Below are positions 55,676 through 64,000 of a DNA stretch of 64,000 nt, in pieces. Each line of letters opens with the position of its first letter. Position 1 is the first letter of the stretch. A program made the translations under genes and the position numbers. The stretch is from Colwellia sp. Lineage in GTDB: Bacteria; Pseudomonadota; Gammaproteobacteria; Enterobacterales; Alteromonadaceae. The notes under the pieces are model-generated. The model saw only the letters and a list, made by a program, of their open reading frames with translations. It was not told the DNA's origin and did no database searches. Where the stretch lies: NCBI GenBank assembly GCA_013215465.1, contig JABSOW010000021.1:24033-88032 (forward strand). The letters run 5' to 3'.

Positions 55676-57007
55676 ATGTTTAACCGACCCCCGCAACAAA
55701 TGAATATTATCATTACCATGTATCTGGGTTATGCCGCCATGATGATTTGTCGTCAAATGGTCACCATTCTTAGTCCTGCCTTACTTGCCGATGAGACTTT
55801 GGCGTTAACAAAAACAAACCTTGGTGATTTTGCCGCTTATGGCACCTTAGGTGCGCTGGTTGGCAAACTGATTTGGGGACCACTTGCCGATAAGTTTGGC
55901 GGGCGATTTACTTTGTTAATTGGCATTTTTCTGACCGCGCTATTTATCATCGCCTTTGGGCTTTCAGCCAATGTGCTGGCCTTTACTGGCTTTTCATTTC
56001 TACTTTATTGCAGCAAATCATCGGGCTGGCCCGGTATGACCAAATTGATCGGGGAGTGGTATCACCCACAAAATTATGGACGAGTGTGGAGTATTCTTGC
56101 TACTAGCTCAAGATTTAGTGTGGTGTTAGCGACTCTGTTCTTCGGTTGGCTGTTGAGCTTTATGCATTGGCGAACGGTCGGGTTTATTGCGGCAGTTTTT
56201 GCGCTGATCATTTTTATCGGCTGCTATGTTTACCTGAAAGAAAAGCCCGAAGATGCTAATTTTTTCAAAGAAAAATCTAATGACAATATTAATACCAATA
56301 ATCCTAAGCTGGCTATGGCCGAAAAACAGGCCTTGTATAATAAATATAATCACCCGCTTTTAGGTACCAGCACAATTGATGGACTGGTAGCCTTTGCAAA
56401 AAGTCCTAGGGTTTGGCTAGTGGTGATCATGTTGATGGTGCTTACTTGCATGATGGCCTTTTTAGACTTTGTTGCGGTTTATCTTATGGAAAGCTACCAA
56501 CTTACTCCCTCAGAAGCTGCTATGGCCTCGACTGTCTTTCCCGTGGGCTCTCTCACTGGGCTGTTGGCTTCAATCGCATTTTACGATCGTTTTTCAAAGC
56601 GGGGCATCAGGACAGTATTAACCATAGCGCTGAGCTTTAGTTTATTAAGCGTGCTTACCTTGCAGTATTTGCCTTTGTTTAATTTGAGCGCTGAATTGAA
56701 CTACCTAGTAGCGCTAGGGGTAATTTTTGTGTTCGCTTTTTCAATTTCTCCAGCCTACTACTTACCCATGTCGATATTCTCCATTGAATACGGTGGCCCC
56801 CATAGTGCAACTTTGGTGTGTTTAATTGATGCCTTCGGCTTTGCGGCCAGTGCAACATTTGCTTTCATTGGCGGCAGACTGGCAGATAGCACGGGCGGTT
56901 GGTCTAGCTTTATCAATATGCTCATTTTGATATCGGCCCTTGGCATCATATCAGTTTGGGCATTTATGCACTCAGAATATATAGCGGCAAAGCAGTCACT
57001 TGAATAA
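55676..57007 (+). CDS. MFS transporter, OPA/GlpT-like
   Basis: A 443-residue inner-membrane transporter with twelve predicted helices and a central cytoplasmic loop at about 195-235. The segment between helices 2 and 3 reads GALVGKLIWGPLADKFGGRF, the MFS signature, and helix 4-5 WPGMTKLIGEWYHPQNYGRVWSILATSSRFS resembles the organophosphate:phosphate antiporter group. Substrate unknown. It is not clearly linked to the neighbouring VOC gene (191-bp gap). Confidence 0.85.
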   Translation: MFNRPPQQMNIIITMYLGYAAMMICRQMVTILSPALLADETLALTKTNLGDFAAYGTLGALVGKLIWGPLADKFGGRFTLLIGIFLTALFIIAFGLSANVLAFTGFSFLLYCSKSSGWPGMTKLIGEWYHPQNYGRVWSILATSSRFSVVLATLFFGWLLSFMHWRTVGFIAAVFALIIFIGCYVYLKEKPEDANFFKEKSNDNINTNNPKLAMAEKQALYNKYNHPLLGTSTIDGLVAFAKSPRVWLVVIMLMVLTCMMAFLDFVAVYLMESYQLTPSEAAMASTVFPVGSLTGLLASIAFYDRFSKRGIRTVLTIALSFSLLSVLTLQYLPLFNLSAELNYLVALGVIFVFAFSISPAYYLPMSIFSIEYGGPHSATLVCLIDAFGFAASATFAFIGGRLADSTGGWSSFINMLILISALGIISVWAFMHSEYIAAKQSLE

Positions 57008-57390
57008 TGCCCTTAGTTAACGTTAAATGTGGTCAGCCTGTGGTAAACGTGATCCTAAACGACTACCACTTGTGGTTCATTTTTTTGCACGCTTTCACCT
57101 GAGAAAACGAGATAAAAACACGTTTTCTCCAAAGACACATGAAAAGAAATCAATAAATACTTGATATACTGAGAATATAAAGTTAATTTTATTTCTCTTA
57201 CAAAAAAAACAGACAGTTAATGAACTGTAGAAAAAAGGGTTTTTGCCCGTCTAATAAGCTGTTTTATTTATAGTTGTTTTACGTAGTTTGAATAAATACG
57301 ATTAACACATAAAGCCCTTATTTCTATTGACTTCGTACCACTATCTTGTTTTAAATAGCCTACCTGTTTTTTATATGGCATGACTACACT
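57008..57390. other. Intergenic region in front of the integrase; probable left end of the integrative element
   Basis: No gene is supported. It holds a 9-bp inverted repeat GAGAAAACG / CGTTTTCTC (57101-57129) and the palindrome ACCACTTGTGGT (57065-57076), and should contain the integrase promoter and possibly the attachment site. There is no tRNA or tRNA fragment here, unlike the usual P4-type integration site. Confidence 0.45.
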
Positions 57391-58614
57391 ATGTCTACAC
57401 GCAAAATAACCAAGTCATTTGTAGACAAACTTACCCTTCCCGAAAGTGGACAAGTTTTCTATCGAGATTCAGAGTTAAAAGGCTTCGCTGTTCGCGTTAC
57501 TGCGGGTGGTAGTAAAGCCTTTATTTTAGAAAAGCGCATCAACCGAAAACTCAAACGAATTACGCTTGGTCGCTATCCTGAGCTAACCGTTGAAATGGCG
57601 CGTAAAGAAGCCCTTAAATATTTAGGTGAAATAGCCACGGGTATTGACCCAATAGCCAAACGCCAACAAGCTAAAGCCGAACAAATGACGCTTTGGCAGG
57701 TGTGGCAAGATTACCGAAGTATCAAATCCTATTTAAAAGATAAAACTTATGTTCAATATGAAATGTATTTGAACGGTGAGTTAAAAGACTGGAAAAATAA
57801 AAGGCTCGTTGATATTTCTAAGGATATGATATCAACCCGTCACGGTAAACTACTCAAAAGCCATAGCCCTTCCTATGCAAATACCGCCATGCGCATATTA
57901 AGTGCCATTTATCGATTTGCTAAAGACCAATACGAAGATAATAGCGGTTTAAGCTTATTTCCGCATAATCCAGTAGAGCGTTTAGGACAAATGAAAGCGT
58001 GGGCAAAAGAGCCAAGACGACAAACCATTATTAAACCCAAACAATTTGAGCCATGGTATAAAGCGCTTCAAGAAATGAAATTTAATACAGGGGCAGAATC
58101 ACACCATGTTGTTGCTGATTATCTTGTGTTCATTTTATTAACGGGGCTAAGAAAAAATGAAGCCGCGACCTTAACATGGAAGAATGTTGATTTAGATGAA
58201 AGCACTATTTATATTCCCGACACTAAAAACAAAGAGCCATTAACATTGCCGTTATCTGACGTACTTGTTGCCATACTTAACTACCGACTACGTTTTAAAA
58301 CGAATGACTATGTATTTTCATCACGAAAAGCTCAATACCTTGCCCACCCTGAAGGGGCATTAAAGTATTTAACGGAAATGTCAGGCATTAAATTCACTTT
58401 TCATGATTTGCGACGAACGTTTATTACCGTAGCGGAATCATTAGATATCTCAGCGTATGCCATTAAAAGACTCGTTAACCATAAGAATGGCAATGATGTT
58501 ACCGAAGGGTATATTATTGCAAATCACGACCGTTTGCGTGCTCCTATGCAACGCATCACCGACTTCTTTAAAGAGAATTGTAAAATAGAGTTGGAATATT
58601 ATGTATCAAGATAA
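57391..58614 (+). CDS. int: Tyrosine integrase, P4/CP4-57 type
   Basis: A 407-residue site-specific recombinase. The N-terminal arm-binding domain (DUF4102 type) is at about 1-90 (LTLPESGQVFYRDSELKGFAVRVT), the core-binding domain at about 95-190, and the catalytic domain after that. The catalytic residues are all present: Arg254 in TGLRKNEAATL, His338 and Arg341 in FHDLRRTF, His364 in VNHKNG, and Tyr374 in EGYI. It should be active. Together with the replication protein at 60.0 kb it defines an integrative element; its 3' end overlaps the next gene by 14 bp. Confidence 0.93.
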   Translation: MSTRKITKSFVDKLTLPESGQVFYRDSELKGFAVRVTAGGSKAFILEKRINRKLKRITLGRYPELTVEMARKEALKYLGEIATGIDPIAKRQQAKAEQMTLWQVWQDYRSIKSYLKDKTYVQYEMYLNGELKDWKNKRLVDISKDMISTRHGKLLKSHSPSYANTAMRILSAIYRFAKDQYEDNSGLSLFPHNPVERLGQMKAWAKEPRRQTIIKPKQFEPWYKALQEMKFNTGAESHHVVADYLVFILLTGLRKNEAATLTWKNVDLDESTIYIPDTKNKEPLTLPLSDVLVAILNYRLRFKTNDYVFSSRKAQYLAHPEGALKYLTEMSGIKFTFHDLRRTFITVAESLDISAYAIKRLVNHKNGNDVTEGYIIANHDRLRAPMQRITDFFKENCKIELEYYVSR

Positions 58615-58966
58615 AATAGAGCAAGAAGCTAACAAAGCACTATTGAACATTAGAACTCATAGAATACAGAAAAATATTTTTGTTCAGTCAAAACTTGAAC
58701 CATTAAATTTTTTACCTGATGAAAGCGTTTGTGATGCAACACATATTGCACGTGATATTTTATCAAAGCGTACTAATGAAGAAATCATCACGCTATCAAA
58801 AGCGATTGATTCAATGCTTCAAATGGGCGAAAACTTGTTACTCAGCTTATCAGTGAAGTTGCTTAACGCATCAAAAACAAGAAAGTCAGTGGTGTTAACG
58901 CAAGGAAGAGAGCTATATTTACTATGTGACTATTTCGACTTAAACACGTTAACGTTAAAAAAGTGA
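58601..58966 (+). CDS. Hypothetical protein of the integrative element
   Basis: A 121-residue soluble, mostly helical protein. It overlaps the integrase gene by 14 bp and the next gene by 4 bp, so it is part of the same transcript. I recognise no domain; the sequence holds RTNEEIITLSKAIDSMLQMGENLLLSL, a long amphipathic helix. Function unknown. Confidence 0.65.
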   Translation: MYQDKIEQEANKALLNIRTHRIQKNIFVQSKLEPLNFLPDESVCDATHIARDILSKRTNEEIITLSKAIDSMLQMGENLLLSLSVKLLNASKTRKSVVLTQGRELYLLCDYFDLNTLTLKK

Positions 58967-59421
58967 AATGGTGTGATTTGTTTGCCACATTAACGCTCAT
59001 GCAATCGGCTGAAATACTATATTTATCAACTAAAAAATATGAATATGATGATTTTATTACAAGGGCGCTTATACAAACTGCGCAAAGTTATGTTATCGAG
59101 TTGAAAGAAGAAATTATTGATAGTGTTGTTCGGGCAGAGTGCCTTTTTGATAAAAACAAAATCGTCTCCAAATCAGGTAGTGCTGGAGGCGAAGCAAAAG
59201 CTAAACGTATAGAGCCATTAAAAATTGAAGTGATTAGTCGTTACTTAGAAAACTATACAGATTTTTCTAATAAAAAAGCAGGAGCAATTATTGAAGCAGA
59301 GCTAATCAACGAAAAACACGAACTCATATTACTTTCAAAAACTGAAGAGAGAAACCTTCAATTTGCCAAATGGATAGGCTTATTTGTAAAAGGGCAATGG
59401 AAAATGCCAATCAATAACTAA
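58963..59421 (+). CDS. Hypothetical protein of the integrative element
   Basis: A 152-residue soluble protein starting with GTG that overlaps the previous stop (GTGA). The middle contains SGSAGGEAKAKRIEPLKIEVI, a Gly/Ala/Lys-rich stretch often seen in phage-type small DNA-associated proteins, and the end is KWIGLFVKGQWKMP. No family is recognised with confidence. It ends the first gene block of the element; a perfect palindrome follows 13 bp later. Confidence 0.65.
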   Translation: MKWCDLFATLTLMQSAEILYLSTKKYEYDDFITRALIQTAQSYVIELKEEIIDSVVRAECLFDKNKIVSKSGSAGGEAKAKRIEPLKIEVISRYLENYTDFSNKKAGAIIEAELINEKHELILLSKTEERNLQFAKWIGLFVKGQWKMPINN

Positions 59422-59433
59422 AATTCCTTTAGC

Positions 59434-59457
59434 GCGCTAGAAGAATTCTTCTAGCGC
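59434..59457. promoter_or_regulatory. Perfect 24-bp palindrome between element gene blocks
   Basis: The arms GCGCTAGAAGAA and TTCTTCTAGCGC are perfectly self-complementary with no loop. No T-run follows, so it is either a transcription stop working with another signal or a dimer-binding operator. It lies 72 bp before the AlpA-like regulator gene, a usual place for autoregulation. Confidence 0.5.
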
Positions 59458-59528
59458 CTAGCGGCATTCCAACACATTCAAACTTAAACGACACTTTACT
59501 CGTGATTTCAACCAACCGAGTAAAAGTA

Positions 59529-59762
59529 ATGAGAACTAAACTATTAAAAACCAAAGAAACCGCAGAGATACTAAACGTTAGCGAAGCCTTCCTAGAAAGA
59601 GATAGATGGGCAGGTGCAAGAATACCTTTCATCAAAGTTGGCGCGAGAGCCATTCGCTATCGACTACAAGATATCGACTACAAGATATCGAAAAGTATAT
59701 TGAAGAGAATATTTGTTATTCAACTAGTGAAGGATGCGCCTAATGTCATCAATCACCAATAA
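59529..59762 (+). CDS. AlpA-like helix-turn-helix regulator/excisionase with a frameshifted C-terminus
   Basis: A 77-residue protein as it now reads. MRTKLLKTKETAEILNVSEA is the MerR/AlpA-type helix-turn-helix and FIKVGARAIRYRLQDID the wing. From residue about 49 the frame is changed: two 14-bp direct repeats CGACTACAAGATAT lie side by side at 59661-59674 and 59675-59688. With one copy removed, the frame would read DIEKYIEENICYSTSEGCA and stop at TAA 59741-59743, overlapping the next ATG. The core DNA-binding fold is nearly complete before the change, so partial function is possible. Start chosen at ATG 59529; GTG at 59502 is an alternative. Confidence 0.75.
   Translation: MRTKLLKTKETAEILNVSEAFLERDRWAGARIPFIKVGARAIRYRLQDIDYKISKSILKRIFVIQLVKDAPNVINHQ
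59661..59688 (+). repeat. 14-bp tandem duplication inside the AlpA-like gene
   Basis: CGACTACAAGATAT occurs twice in direct succession. Because 14 is not a multiple of three, the duplication shifts the reading frame and removes the coupled TAATG stop-start junction with the next gene. It looks recent because the two copies are identical. Confidence 0.9.
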
Positions 59763-60021
59763 CAACTACGCACACCTTCGCATATTCAACGATGGGTTAT
59801 TGTTAGATTTATGTATTGAGCCGAGTAGCTACTTTGGGAAACTATTTCCCTCATTGCCACTTGGTGCAATTATTAAACTCGGTAGCATTAGAGACTTAAA
59901 AGCTAAAGGCTTAATCAAGTCAGAAACTATTTTTTGTTATGAGCTTGAATATAAGCGTTACAGCATTAGTGATTTAGGCAAAAAATTATTTATGGAGTAT
60001 AAAAATGACTGCTCCAAATAA
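59743..60021 (+). CDS. Small hypothetical protein, cotranslated with the replication gene
   Basis: A 92-residue protein beginning MSSITNNNYAHLRIFNDGLL; an ATG three codons upstream (59734) is also possible. SLRDLKAKGLIKSETIF and YSISDLGKKLFMEYK look like a winged-helix-type surface, so it may bind DNA, but I cannot name the family. It overlaps the replication gene by 17 bp, so both are translated together. Confidence 0.65.
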   Translation: MSSITNNNYAHLRIFNDGLLLDLCIEPSSYFGKLFPSLPLGAIIKLGSIRDLKAKGLIKSETIFCYELEYKRYSISDLGKKLFMEYKNDCSK

Positions 60022-61867
60022 CGCTTTTGAAGGTAAAATCAACAAAATAAAAGCTGCTCTCAAAGGTGAGCCACTGTTAACAGAGGAATGGTTTGATAGC
60101 TCCGTTGTTTGTCCCAGTGACAACTTTACCTTTAATGAATTAAATAAACGCTCAGCAGTATTTAAAGATTACCCTTTTTTAACGAAAGAATGGCATGAAT
60201 GTCCTGCTGATAGAGCCGATGTTGAGTTTATTTTTAACGAGGTAAGCAAAGTAGCAGATCCAATTAAGCGAATTATTTTAAATAATGCGCTCAAGATTAA
60301 AGTAAGACGCGAGCGCAATCTCTATATTCGCAATACAATAAAGCGCATTCTTGATTTATTACCACCAAAATTACGTTATGCGTTAACGGTTGATGATGAT
60401 GAAATTCGTACTATTAGCGAGAATTGTGCAGACCGATGCAGAAGAATAGCGATCCACCATAACGTAAAAGGTCGTGTCATTGCGTTAACGAATGAAAGCG
60501 AACAGGTAGCGAAACAAAGCGAATCAATACGTCTTGAACCGTTAACGCCTCCAGTTGGTGCGAAGCAAGGCGAAACCATAGCGAATCAAGGCGAATTTTT
60601 TCGCCTTTTAACGGAGTATATCGAATCGTTTAGACTTAAAGAAATTTCCGTTACGGGAAACTCCGTAACGGAATTAGGCGCAATAAAGCGCATGTGTGAT
60701 AAAAATTGGTGGAACAGACGATTACGTAAAATATTTAATCAAGCGTATGAGCAAGCCGCGATTGAATTAAACCTTGTTCAAAAATACAAACAAATTTATG
60801 CCAGTGACTTAACGGTTAAAAAGCGAAAGCAACAAAAGTTACGTAACGAACAAATGCTCAGTTCAATGAGCGTTATTAATGATATTGGTCAGCAATTTTC
60901 ACTCAAAGAGCTATCAGACTTAAATGTTTCAAACCCTGCGATAAGAAAAGCGGAATTAATGGTTAGAATGCGAGGTTTTGAAGAGCTTTCAAAATCACAT
61001 AATCATCAAGGTATTTTCATTACGATAACGTGTCCTTCGAAATATCATGCTGCGTTTGCCAAGTCTGGTCAACGTAACCCAAAGTATGAAAGTTTGACAC
61101 CTTATCAAGCCAACCAATATTTATGTAAGTTATGGTCACTTATTCGTGCTGACTGGAATAGAAAAGATATCAAACCTTATGGTTTTCGTGTTGCAGAGCC
61201 GCAACATGACGGAACACCGCATTGGCATATTCTTCTGTTCGTTGAACCACAACAAATAGATACCGTAAAAAGCGTAATTACACATTACGCCCTTCAAGAA
61301 GATGGGGATGAAAAAGGCGCAATTGAAAACCGTTGTGACTTTAAGCTCATCGACCCTAAAAAAGGTAGCGCGACAGGCTATATTGCTAAATACGTATCAA
61401 AGAATATTGATGGTGAAGGATTAGATAAAGGCGTATACGGTGAAGACCCCATCACAGCAGCACAACGAGTAGATGCGTGGTCATCTTGTTGGTGTATTCG
61501 CCAATTTCAACAAATTGGTGGTGCGAGTGTTTCTGTTTGGCGCGAATTGAGGCGTTTAAAGGAAAAATTAGGTTTTGATCCCGTCCTAGAAAAAGCCCGT
61601 GTAGCAGCCGATGAAAGCAAGTGGCATGACTTTATAGAGGCGATGGGCGGTGTATTTGTTAAACGCAAAGACCAACTATTAAAGCTTGCCTATGATGCCT
61701 CATTTAATAGCGAAACGGGTGAATGTAAGCTCGGACACTATGACGGTAATATTATTCAAACGGTCAAAGGTTTAATGTTCAAAGGGCAAATGATTGTCAC
61801 AAGATTTTTTAGTTGGCGGTTAGAAAGAGCAAACGTAGTTTGTGATAACTTGGAGTTCTGTAAATAA
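60005..61867 (+). CDS. P2 gpA-type replication initiator (HUH endonuclease)
   Basis: A 620-residue rolling-circle initiator of the phage P2 replication gene A family. Motif 2 is H406-W-H408 in PHWHILLF (metal-binding HUH), preceded by motif 1 GIFITITCPSKYH. The catalytic tyrosines are Y459 and Y463 in TGYIAKYVSKNID, the paired arrangement of phiX174 A and P2 A proteins. It should nick its origin and start replication of the excised element. No capsid, tail, terminase or lysis genes lie near it in this window, so the element is a satellite, a plasmid-like element or a phage remnant. The start overlaps the previous gene. Confidence 0.88.
   Translation: MTAPNNAFEGKINKIKAALKGEPLLTEEWFDSSVVCPSDNFTFNELNKRSAVFKDYPFLTKEWHECPADRADVEFIFNEVSKVADPIKRIILNNALKIKVRRERNLYIRNTIKRILDLLPPKLRYALTVDDDEIRTISENCADRCRRIAIHHNVKGRVIALTNESEQVAKQSESIRLEPLTPPVGAKQGETIANQGEFFRLLTEYIESFRLKEISVTGNSVTELGAIKRMCDKNWWNRRLRKIFNQAYEQAAIELNLVQKYKQIYASDLTVKKRKQQKLRNEQMLSSMSVINDIGQQFSLKELSDLNVSNPAIRKAELMVRMRGFEELSKSHNHQGIFITITCPSKYHAAFAKSGQRNPKYESLTPYQANQYLCKLWSLIRADWNRKDIKPYGFRVAEPQHDGTPHWHILLFVEPQQIDTVKSVITHYALQEDGDEKGAIENRCDFKLIDPKKGSATGYIAKYVSKNIDGEGLDKGVYGEDPITAAQRVDAWSSCWCIRQFQQIGGASVSVWRELRRLKEKLGFDPVLEKARVAADESKWHDFIEAMGGVFVKRKDQLLKLAYDASFNSETGECKLGHYDGNIIQTVKGLMFKGQMIVTRFFSWRLERANVVCDNLEFCK
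60588..60673 (+). other. Candidate rolling-circle origin inside the replication gene
   Basis: Two hairpins lie in a row: AAGGCGAA / TTCGCCTT with a TTTT loop (60588-60607), and TTCCGTTACGG / CCGTAACGGAA with a 6-base loop (60646-60673). A run of GCGAA repeats precedes them (about 60498-60595). P2 and phiX174 carry the nick site inside their A genes, so this is a plausible position. The nick itself is not identified. Confidence 0.4.
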
Positions 61868-62057
61868 CTGTACGAATCATCAATATTATAGAAAGCAAAG
61901 TGCTACTTATTGACTTAACAATCAAATGCATGGATTTAATAAAATTAATTATACCTTGAATATTCGGTATAAAATCAAAGATAATGTAGCCAAAATGAAC
62001 ATTCTCATAAATTTAACCGCATTCTATTGGTTAAAACACTATGTATATAGGGACATA
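61868..62057. other. Intergenic region after the replication gene
   Basis: About 190 bp, AT-rich, no gene seen. An imperfect palindrome at 61951-61970 (ATACC and GGTAT flanking GAATATTC) may be an operator. The right end of the element may lie here or beyond; no convincing attachment repeat was found. Confidence 0.4.
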
Positions 62058-64000
62058 ATGAATTCATATTCTTTGATCATCGCCATCTTTTTGCAGCTTG
62101 TTTTTTTTATTTCAACTCCTACTCATGCATCATCATATCCAGGCACTGTAAAATTTTTAGACGTCACGCCAAAAGAAGTAAAACAAAATAGTGATTTTAA
62201 GTTCCCTAAATTTAAACTCAAAAACGGGAAAATAATTTTTTTTACAGATAGTGCAGAGGATGGTTTAGAGCTTTGGACACACAAACCCAACGATGAAAAA
62301 ATTGAAAAATACTTTTCTTTTGAAGATGCAAAAGAAACTAGCGGATTAACTTATCTAAATTGGGATGATGATAAAATTGTTTTTTGGCACAATTACTATA
62401 ATAAATGGTATGTGACTGATGGCACCAAAGAAAATACACGAGTACTCACAGAAGTTATGCAATTGCCTCAATGGATAAACTCTTGGGCTAAAAGTAGTGA
62501 TATTGATTTAAAATATATAAAAACGTTAGAGTCTGGAAAAATTCTTATTATCCATTCCAGCTATCTTGGATTCAAATCTATATATATTTATGACCCATCT
62601 AGTCAGGTATATAAAGAAAGGCCTTATGACTATAAAGGTTATAGAACTGTCAAATCTATTGGTAAATATCTTTTTTATCAAGATATTCATTCAGACTTAT
62701 GGCGTTTAAATCTAGAAACATTAGAAAGTATATTTATCACTAAAACATTCAGTGTGCACTCCTCGCAAAGTAACTGGATTGGGATAGACAATTTAACACT
62801 CGAGTCCCCCTTAACTGGCGATATTTATTTTCAAAAATTTGAAGATGAAACATACACTTTACATATAATTGATAAACTTACAGGTGAAATTCAAAAACTA
62901 CCTATAGAAAGTGACTCTCCCATTGGAGAAAATGTGATTTATAATAAGGCTAGTATGTACGTAAATATTTTTTCAGGTTATTCTGGTCAATTGCTAAAGA
63001 TAAATTTAAATGATTACTCATATAAATCAATTGATTTACCAAAACAAGAGAATTACTTAGAATATGGTTCATATGAATCATTATTTTCGACAGAAAAAGG
63101 TGTATTAATATCAGCCTCAGTTGATATTAATCGGTTTTTCGATAAGGAGTGTGACTATATACCTGAAAGTGATAAACCTCTTTGCCCATCGCACTTGTAT
63201 TTTTTATCAGAAACAGGAGAAAAGTACCTGTTATCCGATAACTACGGGCCCCTCAATTATGGTGTAAAAGTTCAAGGTATAACTAAGAACTCAGTCTTTT
63301 TGTCAGTACATTCCTCCATTAATAAATCTGATGAGTACTGGGAAATAAATTTGGAAACTTTAAAAACTTCAAGAATTAATCATGATAAATTCTTGAGCCG
63401 TGATGGGTATTTATTAAATAATACTTTGTATGTTTGGGACAATAATTATTCTTCTTCGGATTATCATTTAACCCCGACTCCTCTCTATAAATTAAACATG
63501 GATACTTCAACACTGGTTCCCATTCATTATTTTGCAAACTATTCGGATACAACTCATGACACTCGTGGAGTAGAATTATTTTCGACCAAAGCAGGTTTTC
63601 GTGTAGTTGACAAAAATACAGGTACTGAAAACGATGTGATTTATGGTTTATCTGAACAATTGGATTTAGCAGTTATCAGTGAACAAGTAGAACTTTCTGG
63701 TAGCAGTATATACAGTAATGAAGTTTTAGATGAATTATATATTATTGAAAAAGATAATGAGATAGACAGTCTAAATCCACCATATTTTTTAGCTACATTC
63801 GATCCTATATTAAAATTAAAACAAAGGTTGATTGAACTACCTGTAATAAATCAACATGGCCCTAATAAAATTTCAGATTATGATGGTGATAATTTTCTCA
63901 TTAGTTATCGAGATTTTGGAGGGGAGGATTATACTATTGTTAATTTGGAAAGCAGTAATGTTTATTCTACTTCAGATAATAAAGCTACTTCTGGTTGGTT
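62058..64000 (+). CDS. Secreted beta-propeller-like protein, 3' end outside the window
   Basis: An open frame of 647 complete codons starting at ATG and still open at the window end. The N-terminus is a signal peptide (NSYSLIIAIFLQLVFFISTP-THASSYPG). The body has repeating short beta units such as KIIFFTDSAEDGLELWTHKP, YYNKWYVTDGTKENTR and SDLWRLNLETLES, which resemble ELW-SDGT propeller repeats. No catalytic motif is visible. It could be cargo of the integrative element or the first host gene beyond it. The ribosome-binding site (AGGGAC) is acceptable. Confidence 0.75.
   Translation, partial: MNSYSLIIAIFLQLVFFISTPTHASSYPGTVKFLDVTPKEVKQNSDFKFPKFKLKNGKIIFFTDSAEDGLELWTHKPNDEKIEKYFSFEDAKETSGLTYLNWDDDKIVFWHNYYNKWYVTDGTKENTRVLTEVMQLPQWINSWAKSSDIDLKYIKTLESGKILIIHSSYLGFKSIYIYDPSSQVYKERPYDYKGYRTVKSIGKYLFYQDIHSDLWRLNLETLESIFITKTFSVHSSQSNWIGIDNLTLESPLTGDIYFQKFEDETYTLHIIDKLTGEIQKLPIESDSPIGENVIYNKASMYVNIFSGYSGQLLKINLNDYSYKSIDLPKQENYLEYGSYESLFSTEKGVLISASVDINRFFDKECDYIPESDKPLCPSHLYFLSETGEKYLLSDNYGPLNYGVKVQGITKNSVFLSVHSSINKSDEYWEINLETLKTSRINHDKFLSRDGYLLNNTLYVWDNNYSSSDYHLTPTPLYKLNMDTSTLVPIHYFANYSDTTHDTRGVELFSTKAGFRVVDKNTGTENDVIYGLSEQLDLAVISEQVELSGSSIYSNEVLDELYIIEKDNEIDSLNPPYFLATFDPILKLKQRLIELPVINQHGPNKISDYDGDNFLISYRDFGGEDYTIVNLESSNVYSTSDNKATSGW

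Noticed and set aside
60498..60595. Regular GCGAA repeats as a CRISPR-like array
   Set aside because: The units are five bases, lie in a continuous reading frame, and have no spacer structure or cas genes.
57320..61920. TATTGACTT near 57324 and near 61907 as attachment-site direct repeats
   Set aside because: Nine AT-rich bases are too short and likely by chance; flanking sequence does not match.

Overview
The window looks like chromosome of a marine gammaproteobacterium of the Alteromonadales, most likely Colwellia or a close relative. The reasons are the AT-rich DNA, a GntR-regulated methylcitrate cluster with acnD and prpF, the very large NAD-glutamate dehydrogenase, the msrC-proQ-prc order, and several Alteromonadales-type conserved hypotheticals. 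This assignment is inferred from gene content; no database search was possible.

Layout. Positions 1-7.2 kb hold a tRNA-Glu cut by the window edge, then the propionate (2-methylcitrate) operon: GntR regulator, prpB, prpC, acnD, prpF. From 7.3 to 17 kb are housekeeping genes: a DUF2057 protein, a SIMPL-domain protein, msrC, a small hypothetical, proQ, prc, an NhaC antiporter and pepN. From 17.8 to 25 kb is a four-gene envelope operon (DUF1302, DUF1329, YCF48/BNR repeat protein, MMPL/RND transporter) preceded by FadR-like operator palindromes, which points to lipid or fatty-acid transport. A decayed group II intron sits directly behind its terminator. A lipoprotein with an RTX-like tail, a PAS-domain gene fragment, the 1622-residue NAD-GDH, pyrD, a TonB-dependent receptor and asnB follow up to 37.7 kb.

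From 38.0 to 45.2 kb nine tightly packed plus-strand genes form what looks like one extracytoplasmic redox operon: TlpA-like thioredoxin, DUF4266 lipoprotein, DUF3570 protein, ApbE flavin transferase, response regulator, histidine kinase, membrane-anchored cupredoxin, an FTR1-like permease lacking the iron-binding REXXE motif, and a small predicted outer-membrane protein. The DUF3570 protein carries a sequence resembling the ApbE flavinylation motif. I consider this the best candidate for an undescribed system.

From 45.6 to 53.7 kb are conserved hypotheticals, a nucleoside salvage group (tdk, deoC, nupC-type transporter and udk on the minus strand, diverging from deoB), and the divergent argO/argP pair. 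From 53.9 kb the content becomes accessory: a Rho paralogue lacking the N-terminal RNA-binding domain, a VOC protein, an MFS transporter, then an integrative element at about 57.4-61.9 kb. The element has a P4-type tyrosine integrase, small hypotheticals, an AlpA-like regulator whose 3' end is shifted by a 14-bp tandem duplication, and a P2 gpA-type HUH replication initiator containing candidate origin hairpins. A secreted beta-propeller-like protein runs off the right edge of the window.
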